Assembly: GCA_046154695.1 (NCBI GenBank)
Contig: JBJXFI010000320.1
Location: forward strand, 1 to 25,043
Direction of reading: 5' to 3'
DNA length: 25,043 bases
DNA from: DALYLB01 sp046154695
Lineage (GTDB): Bacteria > Acidobacteriota > Blastocatellia > RBC074
Position numbers and translations under genes: made by a program. The notes beneath the pieces are model-generated. The model was not told where the DNA came from and made no database searches. It saw only the letters and a list, made by a program, of their open reading frames with translations. The number at the start of each line of letters is the position of its first letter. Positions within the stretch are counted from its first letter, which is position 1. This document shows positions 1 to 8,582 of the stretch, one piece after another.

Positions 1-902
1 ATCACCTCGCGCGCATCGAAGGGAACCCGAATGTCGGCGGAGGCGATTCCGAGCAGCTCCTCGCTCGGATAACGCGGGTCTTCGGTGCGGCCGCGGGGCG
101 GCCGCGGCTTCGCTTCGAGGTGCGAGACGATCTCGCGCGCGATGCGCAGCCCGTCGAGCTCGTTTTCCGCCAGATAATCGGAGAGGCCCGAGATCCTGGA
201 ATGCATCTCGGCGCCGCCCAGCGTCTCTTCATCGACGATCTCTCCCGTGGCCATTTTGACGAGCGGCGGCCCGCCCAGAAAGACCTGTGCCTGTCGCTTG
301 ACCATCACGACATAATCCGACATTCCCGGAAGATAGGCGCCCCCGGCCGTCGAGTTGCCGAACACGACCGAGACGCTCGGGATTCGCGCCCTGGATCGCC
401 GCGTGATCTCCTTGAAGCCCGCGCCGCCCGGCACGAAGATCTTGTGCTGCACCGGCAGATCGGCGCCGGCCGACTCGACGAGCGTGATCGTCGCCAGGTG
501 ATTGGCCGCCGCGACCTCCGCCAGGCGGGCGTTCTTTCGCTGCCCGATCTCGCTGACCGCGCCCCCCTTGACCGTGGCCTCGTTGGCGATCAGAAAGCAC
601 ATTCGCCCCGAGACCAGCCCGATCCCGCCAACGACGCCCGCGCCGACGAACTCGTTCTCCATCCTGATTCCGGCCAGCGGCGAAATCTCCAGGAAGAAGG
701 ATCCCTCATCGAGCAGCATCTCGATGCGCTCGCGCGGCAGCAGCCTCCCTCTCGCAATGTGCCGATCGACGTATTGTTCGCCGCCTCCCCGCGTCGATTG
801 CGCAAGCTCTCCCCGCAGCCGCTCCACGCTCGCCAGATTGGCGGCATGGTTGGCGCAATACGCTTCGGAATTCTTGTCAATCAATGATTTGATCGGTTGC
901 AT
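1..902 (-). CDS. Acyl-CoA carboxylase, carboxyltransferase (beta) subunit, C-terminus cut by window edge
   Basis: The frame is open from an ATG at 902-900 to the window edge, giving the first 300 residues of a family usually about 530 long. It begins MQPIKSLIDKNSEAY and continues with GGEQYVDRHIARGRLLPRERI, the crotonase-like N-terminal carboxyltransferase signature of propionyl-, methylcrotonyl- and geranyl-CoA carboxylases. Further matches are IANEATVKGG and GNSTAGGAYLPGMSDY, the latter helping form the acyl-CoA pocket. The sequence is lost just as the second domain begins (RVPFDAREV). In this family the subunit moves CO2 from carboxybiotin to an acyl-CoA and needs a separate biotinylated alpha subunit, not visible here. 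It diverges from the receptor gene. An AtuA-like protein and an acyl-CoA synthetase lie 4-6 kb away, so branched-chain or terpenoid acyl-CoA use is plausible. The exact substrate cannot be read from the sequence. Confidence 0.9.
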   Translation of the reverse strand, partial: MQPIKSLIDKNSEAYCANHAANLASVERLRGELAQSTRGGGEQYVDRHIARGRLLPRERIEMLLDEGSFFLEISPLAGIRMENEFVGAGVVGGIGLVSGRMCFLIANEATVKGGAVSEIGQRKNARLAEVAAANHLATITLVESAGADLPVQHKIFVPGGAGFKEITRRSRARIPSVSVVFGNSTAGGAYLPGMSDYVVMVKRQAQVFLGGPPLVKMATGEIVDEETLGGAEMHSRISGLSDYLAENELDGLRIAREIVSHLEAKPRPPRGRTEDPRYPSEELLGIASADIRVPFDAREV

Positions 903-1011
903 GCCATTCCCATTGGTGAATTTATTGACAGCCCAGCGATTTTCGGGGACAGTAAGCAACGCGGTATCCCTTGTCAAGCTGGTCAAACTCGTCACTCAAG
1001 CTCGAAACGCA
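903..1011. promoter_or_regulatory. Divergent intergenic region with candidate promoter for the carboxylase
   Basis: This 109-bp gap separates two divergent genes, so it should hold both promoters. On the minus strand there is TTGACA, a 17-bp spacer and TACTGT. The -35 is perfect, the -10 only 3 of 6, and the orientation fits the carboxylase. On the plus strand a TTGACA at 925-930 has no good -10 at the right distance. The region also holds TTGTCAAG and similar short palindromic pieces. No operator could be assigned. Confidence 0.3.
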
Positions 1012-3696
1012 ATGAAGAAGCTTCAGGCCCAATCGTCGTGTCTCTATATTGCCTTGCTGCTCCTGATGCCCGCGGGCTCGCCCGCGCGCGCCCAGGAGCG
1101 CACGCCGCCCGCCATTCCCGAAAAGTCGCCCGAGAAGCCCCTTGAAAAGGGCGCCGAGGCGGAGGCCAGGCCCTCGGAAGCGGCCAAGCGCGTCGAATTG
1201 AATATGCTCGGCAAGACCGACTCCTCATCGGGCGAAAGCCGCCGCAACGAGAATGTGCAGTTCAATCTGGTCGACAACGGGGCGCTCAAGGAGCTGAACG
1301 TCCGGCTCGGAACCACGGCGACCATCGTTCAGGAGTTCTCTCCGGCCAGCAACTATTTCGGCTCCGAGTTCGGCAATGCGCCGCGAAGCGCGATCACGAT
1401 CCCCACGTCGATTCGCGCCGGCTTTCACGGGCAGGTCTATGAATCGCATATGAACAGCGTCTTCACGGCGCGATCGTTTTTTCAGGTGGGGGATGTGAAG
1501 CCCGCCCGGGAGAACGATTACGGGTTCAATTTCGGGCTCAATCCGTGGAAGGACGCCCGCATGTTCGTCGATGCCAGCCAGGCCCGGATCCGCGGCAACG
1601 TCAATGGGAACGTGCTGGTGCCCAACCCCGAGGAGCGCACGCCGCTGGCGGCCGATCCCGCGACCCGCGCGATCGTCGCCCGCTTCCTGGCGGCCTATCC
1701 CGCGGAGCTGCCCAACCGCACCGACATCAATGCGCGCGCATTGAACACCAACGCGCCGCAATCGATCGACAATAATCAGGCCAATGTGCGGCTGGATCAG
1801 CGGTTGAGCGCGCGGGACGCCCTGGGCCTGCAATATCAATTCACCTCGCAGCGGGTCGATGCGTTTCAGCTCGTGGCCGGGCAGAATCCGAACACCGACA
1901 CAAAATCCCATCTGGCGCGGATCGTCTGGACGCGCACCTGGGACAGCAAAACGGTCAGCAATGCAACCCTCATGTATGACCGGGTAACCTCGCTGCTGCA
2001 GCCCGCCGCGAACGCGGTCGGCCCGTTCGTGCTGGTCGCGGGACTGACGGGTCTCGGACCGGACGGCACCATCCCGATCGATCGGGCGCAGAACCAGATC
2101 CGCGCCGCGGGGCAGATCCGCAGAAATGAGGGCAGACACGAACTGACCGCGGGCGCAACCCTCATCCGCCGGCAGATCAACGGCAGCGAGACCGACGTCC
2201 ATCGCGGCTTCTTCTCTTTCAACAATGACTTTCGCGACGCGGCCGGCAACCCGCGCGACGCGATCACGAACCTGCGCCTCGGCGCCCCCTCGCAGCACAT
2301 CCGGTCCATCGGCAATATCCATCGCGGATTCCGCCAGTGGGAGCTGCAGGTCTATGCAGGCGATAAATGGCAGGCCGCGCCGCGGCTCAACCTGCAGTAC
2401 GGCCTTCGCTGGCAGCCCATGACCCGGCCGAACGAGGTGCGGAACCTCAATGTCATTCCTTTCGACAGCGACTGGAACAACATCGCGCCGACATTCGGGT
2501 TCGCATATCGCCTGAAGGGGAATCTCGGAATCCTGCGAGGCGGCTATGGAACGCACTTCGGCGAGATCTTCTTCGTCACCTATCAGCAGATCCGCTTCAG
2601 TCCGCCGGGCAACAACAAGGTCGTCGTCACGGCCCCGCAAAGCCTGCTCAATCCATTCGAGGGGAAGATCGGCAAACCGACCGTCTACGCGCTCGATCCC
2701 GAGCTGGCGACGCCCTATTCGCATCAATACAACCTGAACTGGGAGCCGGACTGGAAGCGCCCCGTCCGGCTGCAGATCGGATATGTCGGCAGCCGGTCGC
2801 ACAAGCTCTTCTCGATGTGGTATCTCAATCGCGCCCACGTCGTCCCCGGGATCGAGACGATCACGGCGACCGTGAATGAGCGGCGCCCGAACAAGGAGAT
2901 CGCCGACTGGCGCCTGATCGTCAATGGCTCGCGAGGCTATTTCGACGCGGCCCGCGTCTCCATGATCCTCTCCAACTGGCGGGGCCTGACCGTCGACGCC
3001 TCCTATTGGTTCAGCAAGGCGATTGATCTCGGCAGCAGCTACACCAACACCGCCAACGAGAACGATTCCCGCAAGGGCCGCAGCCAGTCGGAATTCGAGA
3101 CCCAGCGCGACATGAAGGGCGTCAGCGATTTCGATCAGACGCACGCCTTTTTATGGCGGACGAGCTACGCGATTCGCGCGCCGCGGGGCCATCGCCTGCT
3201 CTCCGCCGCAATCACCGGCTGGAACCTGTCGACCGTCGTGCTCGTCAAGACGGGCATCCCGTTCAACCTCTCGACCGGCTCCGATGGGCCGGGATTCGGC
3301 AACGTCGACGGAAACGGGGGAGACCGCCCATTTCTGCTCGATCCCACGATCCTGGGCCGGACGATCGCCGATCCCGACACGTCGAAGCAGTTGCTTCCGC
3401 GCGCAGCCTTTCGATTTCTCACCCCAAATGAGGTCGCGGCCCACCAGGAACAGGGCACGCTCGGCCGCAACGTCTTTCGCAAAGGCCCGATCCGCAATGT
3501 GAACGCTTCGCTCTCGCGCTCCTGGGGATTCCGGCGGGATCTGCGCGTGACGTTTCGCGCCGAATCGGTCAATTTATTCAACACGCCGCAATTCGCCGAA
3601 CCCGGGTTCGAGCTTGCGAACCCGAACTTCGGCGCCATTACCAACACCTTGAACGAAGGGAGAACATTCCGATTCCTGCTGCAGATCGGATGGTAG
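1012..3696 (+). CDS. Oar-like TonB-dependent outer-membrane beta-barrel protein
   Basis: The gene encodes 894 residues. The ATG at 1012 was chosen because it opens a good signal peptide (MKKLQAQSSCLYIALLLL, cleavage likely after ARA-Q near residue 28); the frame stays open upstream but those residues lack protein character. A short Pro/Glu/Lys-rich linker follows (about 30-65), then a long region rich in alternating aromatic and polar beta-strand segments. It ends in FRFLLQIGW, with a terminal aromatic residue as expected for BAM-inserted barrels. Phrases such as GESRRNENVQFNLVDN and ARSFFQVGDVKPARENDYGF are typical of acidobacterial Oar-like proteins. Such proteins are thought to take up or bind large polymers at the outer membrane. 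The usual N-terminal carboxypeptidase-regulatory domain is absent and I see no clear plug domain. No strong ribosome binding site precedes the start. The substrate is unknown. Confidence 0.85.
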   Translation: MKKLQAQSSCLYIALLLLMPAGSPARAQERTPPAIPEKSPEKPLEKGAEAEARPSEAAKRVELNMLGKTDSSSGESRRNENVQFNLVDNGALKELNVRLGTTATIVQEFSPASNYFGSEFGNAPRSAITIPTSIRAGFHGQVYESHMNSVFTARSFFQVGDVKPARENDYGFNFGLNPWKDARMFVDASQARIRGNVNGNVLVPNPEERTPLAADPATRAIVARFLAAYPAELPNRTDINARALNTNAPQSIDNNQANVRLDQRLSARDALGLQYQFTSQRVDAFQLVAGQNPNTDTKSHLARIVWTRTWDSKTVSNATLMYDRVTSLLQPAANAVGPFVLVAGLTGLGPDGTIPIDRAQNQIRAAGQIRRNEGRHELTAGATLIRRQINGSETDVHRGFFSFNNDFRDAAGNPRDAITNLRLGAPSQHIRSIGNIHRGFRQWELQVYAGDKWQAAPRLNLQYGLRWQPMTRPNEVRNLNVIPFDSDWNNIAPTFGFAYRLKGNLGILRGGYGTHFGEIFFVTYQQIRFSPPGNNKVVVTAPQSLLNPFEGKIGKPTVYALDPELATPYSHQYNLNWEPDWKRPVRLQIGYVGSRSHKLFSMWYLNRAHVVPGIETITATVNERRPNKEIADWRLIVNGSRGYFDAARVSMILSNWRGLTVDASYWFSKAIDLGSSYTNTANENDSRKGRSQSEFETQRDMKGVSDFDQTHAFLWRTSYAIRAPRGHRLLSAAITGWNLSTVVLVKTGIPFNLSTGSDGPGFGNVDGNGGDRPFLLDPTILGRTIADPDTSKQLLPRAAFRFLTPNEVAAHQEQGTLGRNVFRKGPIRNVNASLSRSWGFRRDLRVTFRAESVNLFNTPQFAEPGFELANPNFGAITNTLNEGRTFRFLLQIGW

Positions 3697-3728
3697 GGGG
3701 TCCGCGCGGCGAATCGGGTAACTCAACT

Positions 3729-4853
3729 ATGGCCACCAAGAAAACCGTCAATGTAGCCATGATCGGCTACCAGTTCATGGGGCGCGCGCACAGCAATGCC
3801 TGGCGACAGGTGCCGCACTTTTTCGATGTTCCCGTCGAACCGGTGATGAAGGTCATCTGCGGACGCAACGAGAAGGCGGTCCGGCGGGCCGCCGGAGCCC
3901 TCGGCTGGGAGGAGCACGAGACGGACTGGCGGCGGCTGATCGACCGCAAGGATATCGACATCATCGATATCTGCTCGCCCGGCGACGCGCATATGCCGCA
4001 AGCGATCGCCGCCGCCGAGGCGAAAAAGACCGTCTTCTGCGAGAAACCCCTCGCCAACACGCTGGTCGAGGCCGAGAAGATGCTGGAATCCGTCAGGAAG
4101 AACCGCGTGACGCATATGATCTGTCACAACTACCGGCGCGCACCGGCCGTCTCGCTGGCCAAACAGATGATCGAAGCCGGCGAGATCGGCGAAATTTATC
4201 ATTATCGCGGCACCTATTTGCAGGACTGGATCGTCGATCCCGCGTTCCCGCGCGTCTGGCGGCTCCAGAAAGCCGTCGCCGGTTCGGGCGCCCTCGGCGA
4301 CATCGCCTCGCACTCGATCGACCTTGCCCGCTATCTTGTTGGCGAGATTACGGAAGTCTCCGGCCTGCTCAAAACCTTTATCAAGGAGCGCCCGCTTCCG
4401 GACAATCCGAAGCAGATGGGCAAGGTCGATGTCGATGACGCGGCCCTCTCCCTCGTCAAGTTCCGAAACGGCGCCATCGGCTCGATCGAGGGAACGCGCT
4501 TCGCGCTGGGCCGCAAGAACTATAATCGCTTCGAGATCAACGGCAGCAAGGGCAGCCTCGTCTTCGATCTGGAACGAATGAACGAGCTCGAGGTTTACCA
4601 GGAAGCGGGCCCGAACAGCGGCTTTCGAACCATCCTCGTCACCGACGCGAAGCATCCTTATGTCGCCGGATGGTGGCCGCCGGGGCACATAATTGGCTAC
4701 GAGCACACCTTCACCCACACGATCTCCGATCTGCTCAACGCGGTCGCGCACAAAAGGACGCCCGTCCCGAACTTCGACGACGGCGTCCGCAATCAGCGCG
4801 TGCTCGACGCGATCGAGCATTCGGCCAAATCGAAGAAGTGGGAAAAAGTGTAA
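3729..4853 (+). CDS. Gfo/Idh/MocA family NAD(P)-dependent oxidoreductase
   Basis: This 374-residue protein starts MATKKTVNVAMIGYQFMGR, which contains the Rossmann-fold GxxxxG nucleotide-binding turn. The family signature EKPLA (CEKPLANT) carries the conserved lysine near residue 100, and GALGDIASHSIDLARYL near 190-210 matches the GxxxDxxxHxxD substrate/catalytic motif. Length and domain order (N-terminal NAD(P) domain, C-terminal alpha/beta substrate domain) are normal. Family members oxidise or reduce sugars, inositols or sugar derivatives in the cytosol. The start at 3729 lies 32 nt after the receptor stop; an in-frame ATG at 3690 overlaps the receptor's end, but its extra residues (VGGPRGESGNST) are unlike the family. 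It could be cotranscribed with the receptor, which would fit carbohydrate uptake and use, but the substrate cannot be assigned. Confidence 0.9.
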   Translation: MATKKTVNVAMIGYQFMGRAHSNAWRQVPHFFDVPVEPVMKVICGRNEKAVRRAAGALGWEEHETDWRRLIDRKDIDIIDICSPGDAHMPQAIAAAEAKKTVFCEKPLANTLVEAEKMLESVRKNRVTHMICHNYRRAPAVSLAKQMIEAGEIGEIYHYRGTYLQDWIVDPAFPRVWRLQKAVAGSGALGDIASHSIDLARYLVGEITEVSGLLKTFIKERPLPDNPKQMGKVDVDDAALSLVKFRNGAIGSIEGTRFALGRKNYNRFEINGSKGSLVFDLERMNELEVYQEAGPNSGFRTILVTDAKHPYVAGWWPPGHIIGYEHTFTHTISDLLNAVAHKRTPVPNFDDGVRNQRVLDAIEHSAKSKKWEKV

Positions 4854-4857
4854 TTCA

Positions 4858-4943
4858 GTTGAGAGTTGATAGTTGAGAGTTGATAGTTGCCAGCTTGCTT
4901 CGATCAACTCTCAACTATCAACTATCAATTATCAACTCTCAAC
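4858..4943. repeat. Long inverted repeat made of GTTGA(G/T)A heptamers
   Basis: The left arm (4858-4889) is four 7-bp units GTTGAGA/GTTGATA plus GTTG. The right arm (4912-4943) is its reverse complement at 30 of 32 positions, with a 22-nt loop. Heptamer units continue slightly beyond the right arm (to about 4947). It fills the gap between the oxidoreductase stop and the acyl-CoA synthetase start, whose GGGGG-rich binding site begins at about 4951. As RNA it would form a very stable hairpin, so it may end or attenuate transcription, although there is no U-tract. Confidence 0.85.
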
Positions 4944-4959
4944 TCTCTTTGGGGGCAGA

Positions 4960-6687
4960 ATGGCAATCAAGGGCGATTTGGCGCATTGGGAAGCGGAGGC
5001 ATTCGGGACGGAGCTGATCGATCTGACGCTCGGAGAGCTGTTTGACCGGCGGGCGGCGGAGCGGCCGGAAAATGAGGCGCTGGTCTACAACTATCCGGAG
5101 ATCGGCCTGGAATTGCGATTGAGCTATTCGCAATACCGGGATGTTGTGAATGAACTTGCGAAGGGATTGATCGCGATCGGTGTGGGGAAGGGCGACCATG
5201 TGGCGGTCTGGGCGACGAATGTGCCGGAATGGATCTTTCTGCAGATGGCGCTGGCGAAGATCGGCGGGGTGATCGTCACGATCAACACGAATTATCGCGG
5301 CGCGGAGATCGAGTACGCGCTGCGCCAGGGCGATATTCACACGTTGTTTCTGATCGAGGAGTTCCGGGGCAACAACTATCTGGAATCGGTCTATGGCATT
5401 GCGCCGGAGTTGAAGGCAATTTCGGATCCGGCGACAGAACGATTGGAGTGCGCGGCGCTGCCGAGGCTGGAGCGCGTGGTGCTGATCGGCCGGGAGCCTC
5501 GCCCCGGCGTGATGCTCTATTCTCAAATTGAGGCGCTCGCCGAGACCGTCTCGGACGAGGAGCTGGCCGCGCGCCAGGCGGGGGTTTCACCGCACGACGT
5601 GACGATGATGCAGTACACGAGCGGCACGACGGGCTTCCCCAAGGGAGTGATGCTGACGCATCATAATCTCGTCAATCAGGCGCATGTCGCGACGACGCGG
5701 GGCGCGCTCAGCGACACAGAGCGCTATGTCACGGCGATGCCGCTGTTTCATATCGCCGGCTCGCTCGGCGGGACGATCTATTCGCTCTATCTGGGAAGCA
5801 CGCTGATCCCGCTGATCGCCTTCGACCCGGTCAAGCATCTGGAGCTTTTCGAGAAGGAGCGGGGGAGCTTCACCTTCGCGGTGCCGACGATGCTGATCGC
5901 AATGCTCAATCATCCCCGCTTCGGAGAGTACAATCTCGCAAGTCTCCAGACGATCTTCACGGGGGCGACGCCGGTTCCAGTCGTGCTGATGGAGCAGATC
6001 AAGGAGAAGATCGGCGCGGACTGCTCGATTGTCTTCGGAATGACCGAAACGACCGGCGCGGTCACCCAATCGTTTCACGACGACAGCTTCGAGTTGAAGG
6101 CGGCGACCGTCGGGCTGCCGCAGCCGCACACTTCCATCAAGATCATCAGCGCGCAGACCGGCGAAACGGCGAGAATCGGCGAATCCGGCGAGCTCTGCTC
6201 CCGGGCGTTCTCGAATATGAAGGGCTATTACAACATGCCCGACAAGACCGCCGAGACGATCGACGAGGACGGCTGGCTGCATTCCGGCGACCTTGCGGTC
6301 ATGCACGCGAACGGATATCTCAACATCGTCGGGCGCGTAAAGGACATGATCATTCGCGGCGGCGAGAACATCTATCCGGCCGAGATCGAGGCCTTTCTCA
6401 TGCGCCATCCGAAGATCGCGGAAGCCCAGATCGTGGGAATCCCCGATCCGTTCATGGGCGAGGAGGTCTGTGCGCTGTTTCGCCTCAACGCCGGCGAGTC
6501 GATCTCCGAGGAAGAGGCGCGCGAGTATTGCAAGCGGAACATCAGCCGCCACAAGGTGCCGAAATTCTTCCGCGTCGTCGAGGCCTTTCCCCTTACCGCC
6601 AGCGGGAAGGTGCAGAAATTCAAGCTGCGCGAACAGTTGATCAAGGAGATGGGGCTGGAGCAGGTCGCCGGCGCCGAGACGGCCTGA
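4960..6687 (+). CDS. AMP-forming fatty-acyl/aryl-CoA synthetase
   Basis: The protein has 575 residues and all core motifs of the adenylate-forming superfamily. There is a P-loop YTSGTTGFPKGVMLTHHN around residue 210-228, FGMTETTG around 360, DGWLHSGDLA around 430, the hinge GRVKDMIIRGGENIYPAEIE around 455-475, and the catalytic lysine in LTASGKVQKFKLRE near the C-terminus. Such enzymes activate a carboxylic acid with ATP to an acyl-adenylate and then to the CoA thioester. The motif pattern suits medium/long-chain acyl-CoA synthetases. The start ATG at 4960 follows GGGGGCAGA at 4951-4959; the frame is open further upstream but runs through the heptamer repeat and would give a repeat-encoded N-terminus. 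The AtuA-like gene and the carboxylase suggest that it primes an acyl-CoA breakdown route. Confidence 0.92.
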   Translation: MAIKGDLAHWEAEAFGTELIDLTLGELFDRRAAERPENEALVYNYPEIGLELRLSYSQYRDVVNELAKGLIAIGVGKGDHVAVWATNVPEWIFLQMALAKIGGVIVTINTNYRGAEIEYALRQGDIHTLFLIEEFRGNNYLESVYGIAPELKAISDPATERLECAALPRLERVVLIGREPRPGVMLYSQIEALAETVSDEELAARQAGVSPHDVTMMQYTSGTTGFPKGVMLTHHNLVNQAHVATTRGALSDTERYVTAMPLFHIAGSLGGTIYSLYLGSTLIPLIAFDPVKHLELFEKERGSFTFAVPTMLIAMLNHPRFGEYNLASLQTIFTGATPVPVVLMEQIKEKIGADCSIVFGMTETTGAVTQSFHDDSFELKAATVGLPQPHTSIKIISAQTGETARIGESGELCSRAFSNMKGYYNMPDKTAETIDEDGWLHSGDLAVMHANGYLNIVGRVKDMIIRGGENIYPAEIEAFLMRHPKIAEAQIVGIPDPFMGEEVCALFRLNAGESISEEEAREYCKRNISRHKVPKFFRVVEAFPLTASGKVQKFKLREQLIKEMGLEQVAGAETA

Positions 6688-6700
6688 CGGGAAATCGTTC

Positions 6701-6761
6701 GGAGTTCCGCCTTCAGGCGGCCTCCTTTTGCTATAACGACTCCGCCTGAAGGCGGAACTCC
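6701..6761. repeat. REP-like paired palindrome, copy A
   Basis: The arms GGAGTTCCGCCTTCAGGCGG (6701-6720) and CCGCCTGAAGGCGGAACTCC (6742-6761) are perfect 20-bp inverted repeats around a 21-bp loop. Each arm also contains its own small palindrome (CCGCCT-TC-AGGCGG and CCGCCT-GA-AGGCGG), the layout of two REP units in opposite orientation. Diverged relatives lie at 18358 and 22632. It starts 13 nt after the synthetase stop and ends 8 nt before the next start codon, so it may act as a terminator or partly block translation of the next gene. Confidence 0.85.
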
Positions 6762-6769
6762 AAACGTTT

Positions 6770-8134
6770 ATGAAATCCATACGCATCGCAAACGGACAGG
6801 GATTCTGGGGAGACTGGCTCGAAGCGCCGGTTCAACTGGTGGAGCGGGGCCCGATCGACTACCTGACGCTCGACTATCTGGCCGAGATCACGATGTCGAT
6901 CATGCAGAAGCAGAAGTCGCGGGATCCGAACGCCGGTTACGCACGCGACTTTCTGTATGTGGTGGGGCGGGTGCTCAAGCGCTGTCTCGACAACAACATC
7001 AGGATTGTGGCAAACGCGGGGGGCGTCAATCCCCAGGCTTGCGTGGCGGGGCTCGGCGAGGTGGTCAAAAAGCAGGGGCTCGCCGGGCGGGTCAAGGTGG
7101 GAGTCGTCGCGGGCGACGACATCATGGATCGGCTGGACGAGTTCATCGACGCGGGCCTGGATCTGAGGAACATGGAATCGGGCGAGCCGCTGTCGACGAT
7201 TCGCGGTAAAGTTCAGAGCGCAAACGTCTATTTCGGCGCGGTGCCGATCGCGGAGGCGCTCGGGAAGGGCGCGCAGATCGTCGTCACGGGGCGCTGCACC
7301 GACACCGGATTGACGCTCGGGCCGATGATCCACGAGTTCGGCTGGAAGATGGACGACTGGGACAAGGTCGCCATCGGCACCATCGCCGGGCATATCATCG
7401 AGTGCGGCGCGCAGACCACGGGCGGCAACTGCCAGGTCGACTGGCAGACGATCCCCGATTTTTGGGAGATCGGCTATCCCATCGTCGAGGCCCGCGAAGA
7501 CGGAGAGTTCGTCGTCACCAAACATCCCGGCACCGGCGGCCGCATAAGCGTCGCGGGCGTCACCGAACAGTTGATGTATGAGATGGGCGATCCCAAAAAT
7601 TACATCACCCCGGACGGCGTCGCCGATTTCACGACGGTGCAATTGCGGCAGGATGGCGAGGACCGCGTCCGCGTCTCGGGCATCCGGGGAAAACCCGCGA
7701 CCGATCTTTACAAGGTATCCATCAGTTTTTCGGATGGATTCAAGGCCGCCGGCGGATTGATCTACGCCTGGCCCGACGCCTGCGCGAAGGCCCGGGCCGC
7801 CGACGCGATGCTGCGAAAACGGCTTGAGGTGTTGGGATTGAAATTTGAGGAGATTCGGTCGCAATTCATCGGCGTCGATGCCACCCACGAGGGATTGGGC
7901 GGCGAACCGCCTCCCGATATCGCCGAAGTGATGCTGCGCGTCGCCGTCCGCGCGAAAGAGCGGGCGCCGATCGAGCGCTTCACGATGGAGCTTGCGCCCC
8001 TGGCATTGGCCGGCCCGCCAACGGTGACCGGCTTCGGCGGCGGCCGCCCCAAGGTGGAGGAGGTCGTGGCCTACTGGCCCGCGCTGCTTCCGAAATCGGC
8101 GCTCGCGCCCCGGGTCGAGGTGGTTACGCTCTGA
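6770..8134 (+). CDS. AtuA-family (DUF1446) protein
   Basis: This 454-residue protein begins MKSIRIANGQGFWGDWLEAP and continues DYLTLDYLAEITMSIM, a recognisable start of the AtuA/DUF1446 family. Other family-like stretches are IVANAGGVNP, VVAGDDIMDRLDEF, GAQIVVTGRCTDTGLTLGPM and GAQTTGGNCQVDW. AtuA is required for acyclic terpene (citronellol/geraniol) use in Pseudomonas, but its biochemical reaction is not firmly established. Homologues often sit beside acyl-CoA carboxylase and acyl-CoA synthetase genes, as here. The start lies only 8 nt after a strong hairpin repeat. The nearest purine-rich stretch (AAGGCGG) is inside that hairpin and 14 nt from the ATG, so initiation may be weak or unusual. 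Confidence 0.88.
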   Translation: MKSIRIANGQGFWGDWLEAPVQLVERGPIDYLTLDYLAEITMSIMQKQKSRDPNAGYARDFLYVVGRVLKRCLDNNIRIVANAGGVNPQACVAGLGEVVKKQGLAGRVKVGVVAGDDIMDRLDEFIDAGLDLRNMESGEPLSTIRGKVQSANVYFGAVPIAEALGKGAQIVVTGRCTDTGLTLGPMIHEFGWKMDDWDKVAIGTIAGHIIECGAQTTGGNCQVDWQTIPDFWEIGYPIVEAREDGEFVVTKHPGTGGRISVAGVTEQLMYEMGDPKNYITPDGVADFTTVQLRQDGEDRVRVSGIRGKPATDLYKVSISFSDGFKAAGGLIYAWPDACAKARAADAMLRKRLEVLGLKFEEIRSQFIGVDATHEGLGGEPPPDIAEVMLRVAVRAKERAPIERFTMELAPLALAGPPTVTGFGGGRPKVEEVVAYWPALLPKSALAPRVEVVTL

Positions 8135-8156
8135 ATGGCGGAAGAGGGGGAATGGC

Positions 8157-8546
8157 ATGGAAATCAAATCCGTCCTGACAGCGAACGCGCCGGCGCCCGC
8201 GGGCCACTATTCGCAGGCGGTCGTCCACAACGGGCTGGTCTATGTGGCCGGGCAGCTTCCGATCGATCCGGCAACGGGAGAAAAGAAGACGGGGCCGATC
8301 GAGGAGCAGGCCGAGCAGGTGCTGCGCAATCTGCGGGCAATCCTGCGGGCCGCCGGAACCGACCTTCATCGGGTGCTGAAGATGACGGTCTATATTTCCG
8401 ACATCACGCTGTGGGGAAAGGTCAATGAGGTCTACGCGCGCATGCTCGGCGAGCACCGGCCGGCGCGGGCCGTCGTTCCGGTGAAGGAGCTGCATTACGG
8501 ATTCCAGATCGAGATCGAGGCGATAGCGGCTTTGGAGCCCGAATGA
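8157..8546 (+). CDS. RidA (YjgF/YER057c/UK114) family protein
   Basis: This 129-residue protein matches RidA throughout: GHYSQAVVHNGLVYVAGQLP, an amphipathic helix with QAEQVLRNLRAIL, and RPARAVVPVKELHYG followed by QIEIEAIA. The arginine in PARA and the glutamate in EIEA correspond to the residues that bind and hydrate the imine in E. coli RidA. RidA proteins hydrolyse reactive enamine/imine intermediates such as 2-aminoacrylate and usually form trimers in the cytosol. The ATG at 8157 follows GAAGAGGGGGAA at 8141-8152. It lies 22 nt after the AtuA-like gene and is probably cotranscribed. Whether it is general housekeeping or tuned to this pathway cannot be told. Confidence 0.92.
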   Translation: MEIKSVLTANAPAPAGHYSQAVVHNGLVYVAGQLPIDPATGEKKTGPIEEQAEQVLRNLRAILRAAGTDLHRVLKMTVYISDITLWGKVNEVYARMLGEHRPARAVVPVKELHYGFQIEIEAIAALEPE

Positions 8547-8582
8547 CGCCGTGCAGGCCCCCAATCCCGGGTTCGGCAGGAA

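Noticed and set aside
1225..3144. Long open frame on the minus strand (639 codons) opposite the receptor gene
   Set aside because: It is antisense to a clear beta-barrel gene, has no recognisable domain, and high-GC codon bias commonly opens such frames.
3723..4907. Minus-strand frame of 394 codons over the oxidoreductase
   Set aside because: Mirror of a well-conserved Gfo/Idh/MocA gene; its end runs into the heptamer repeat.
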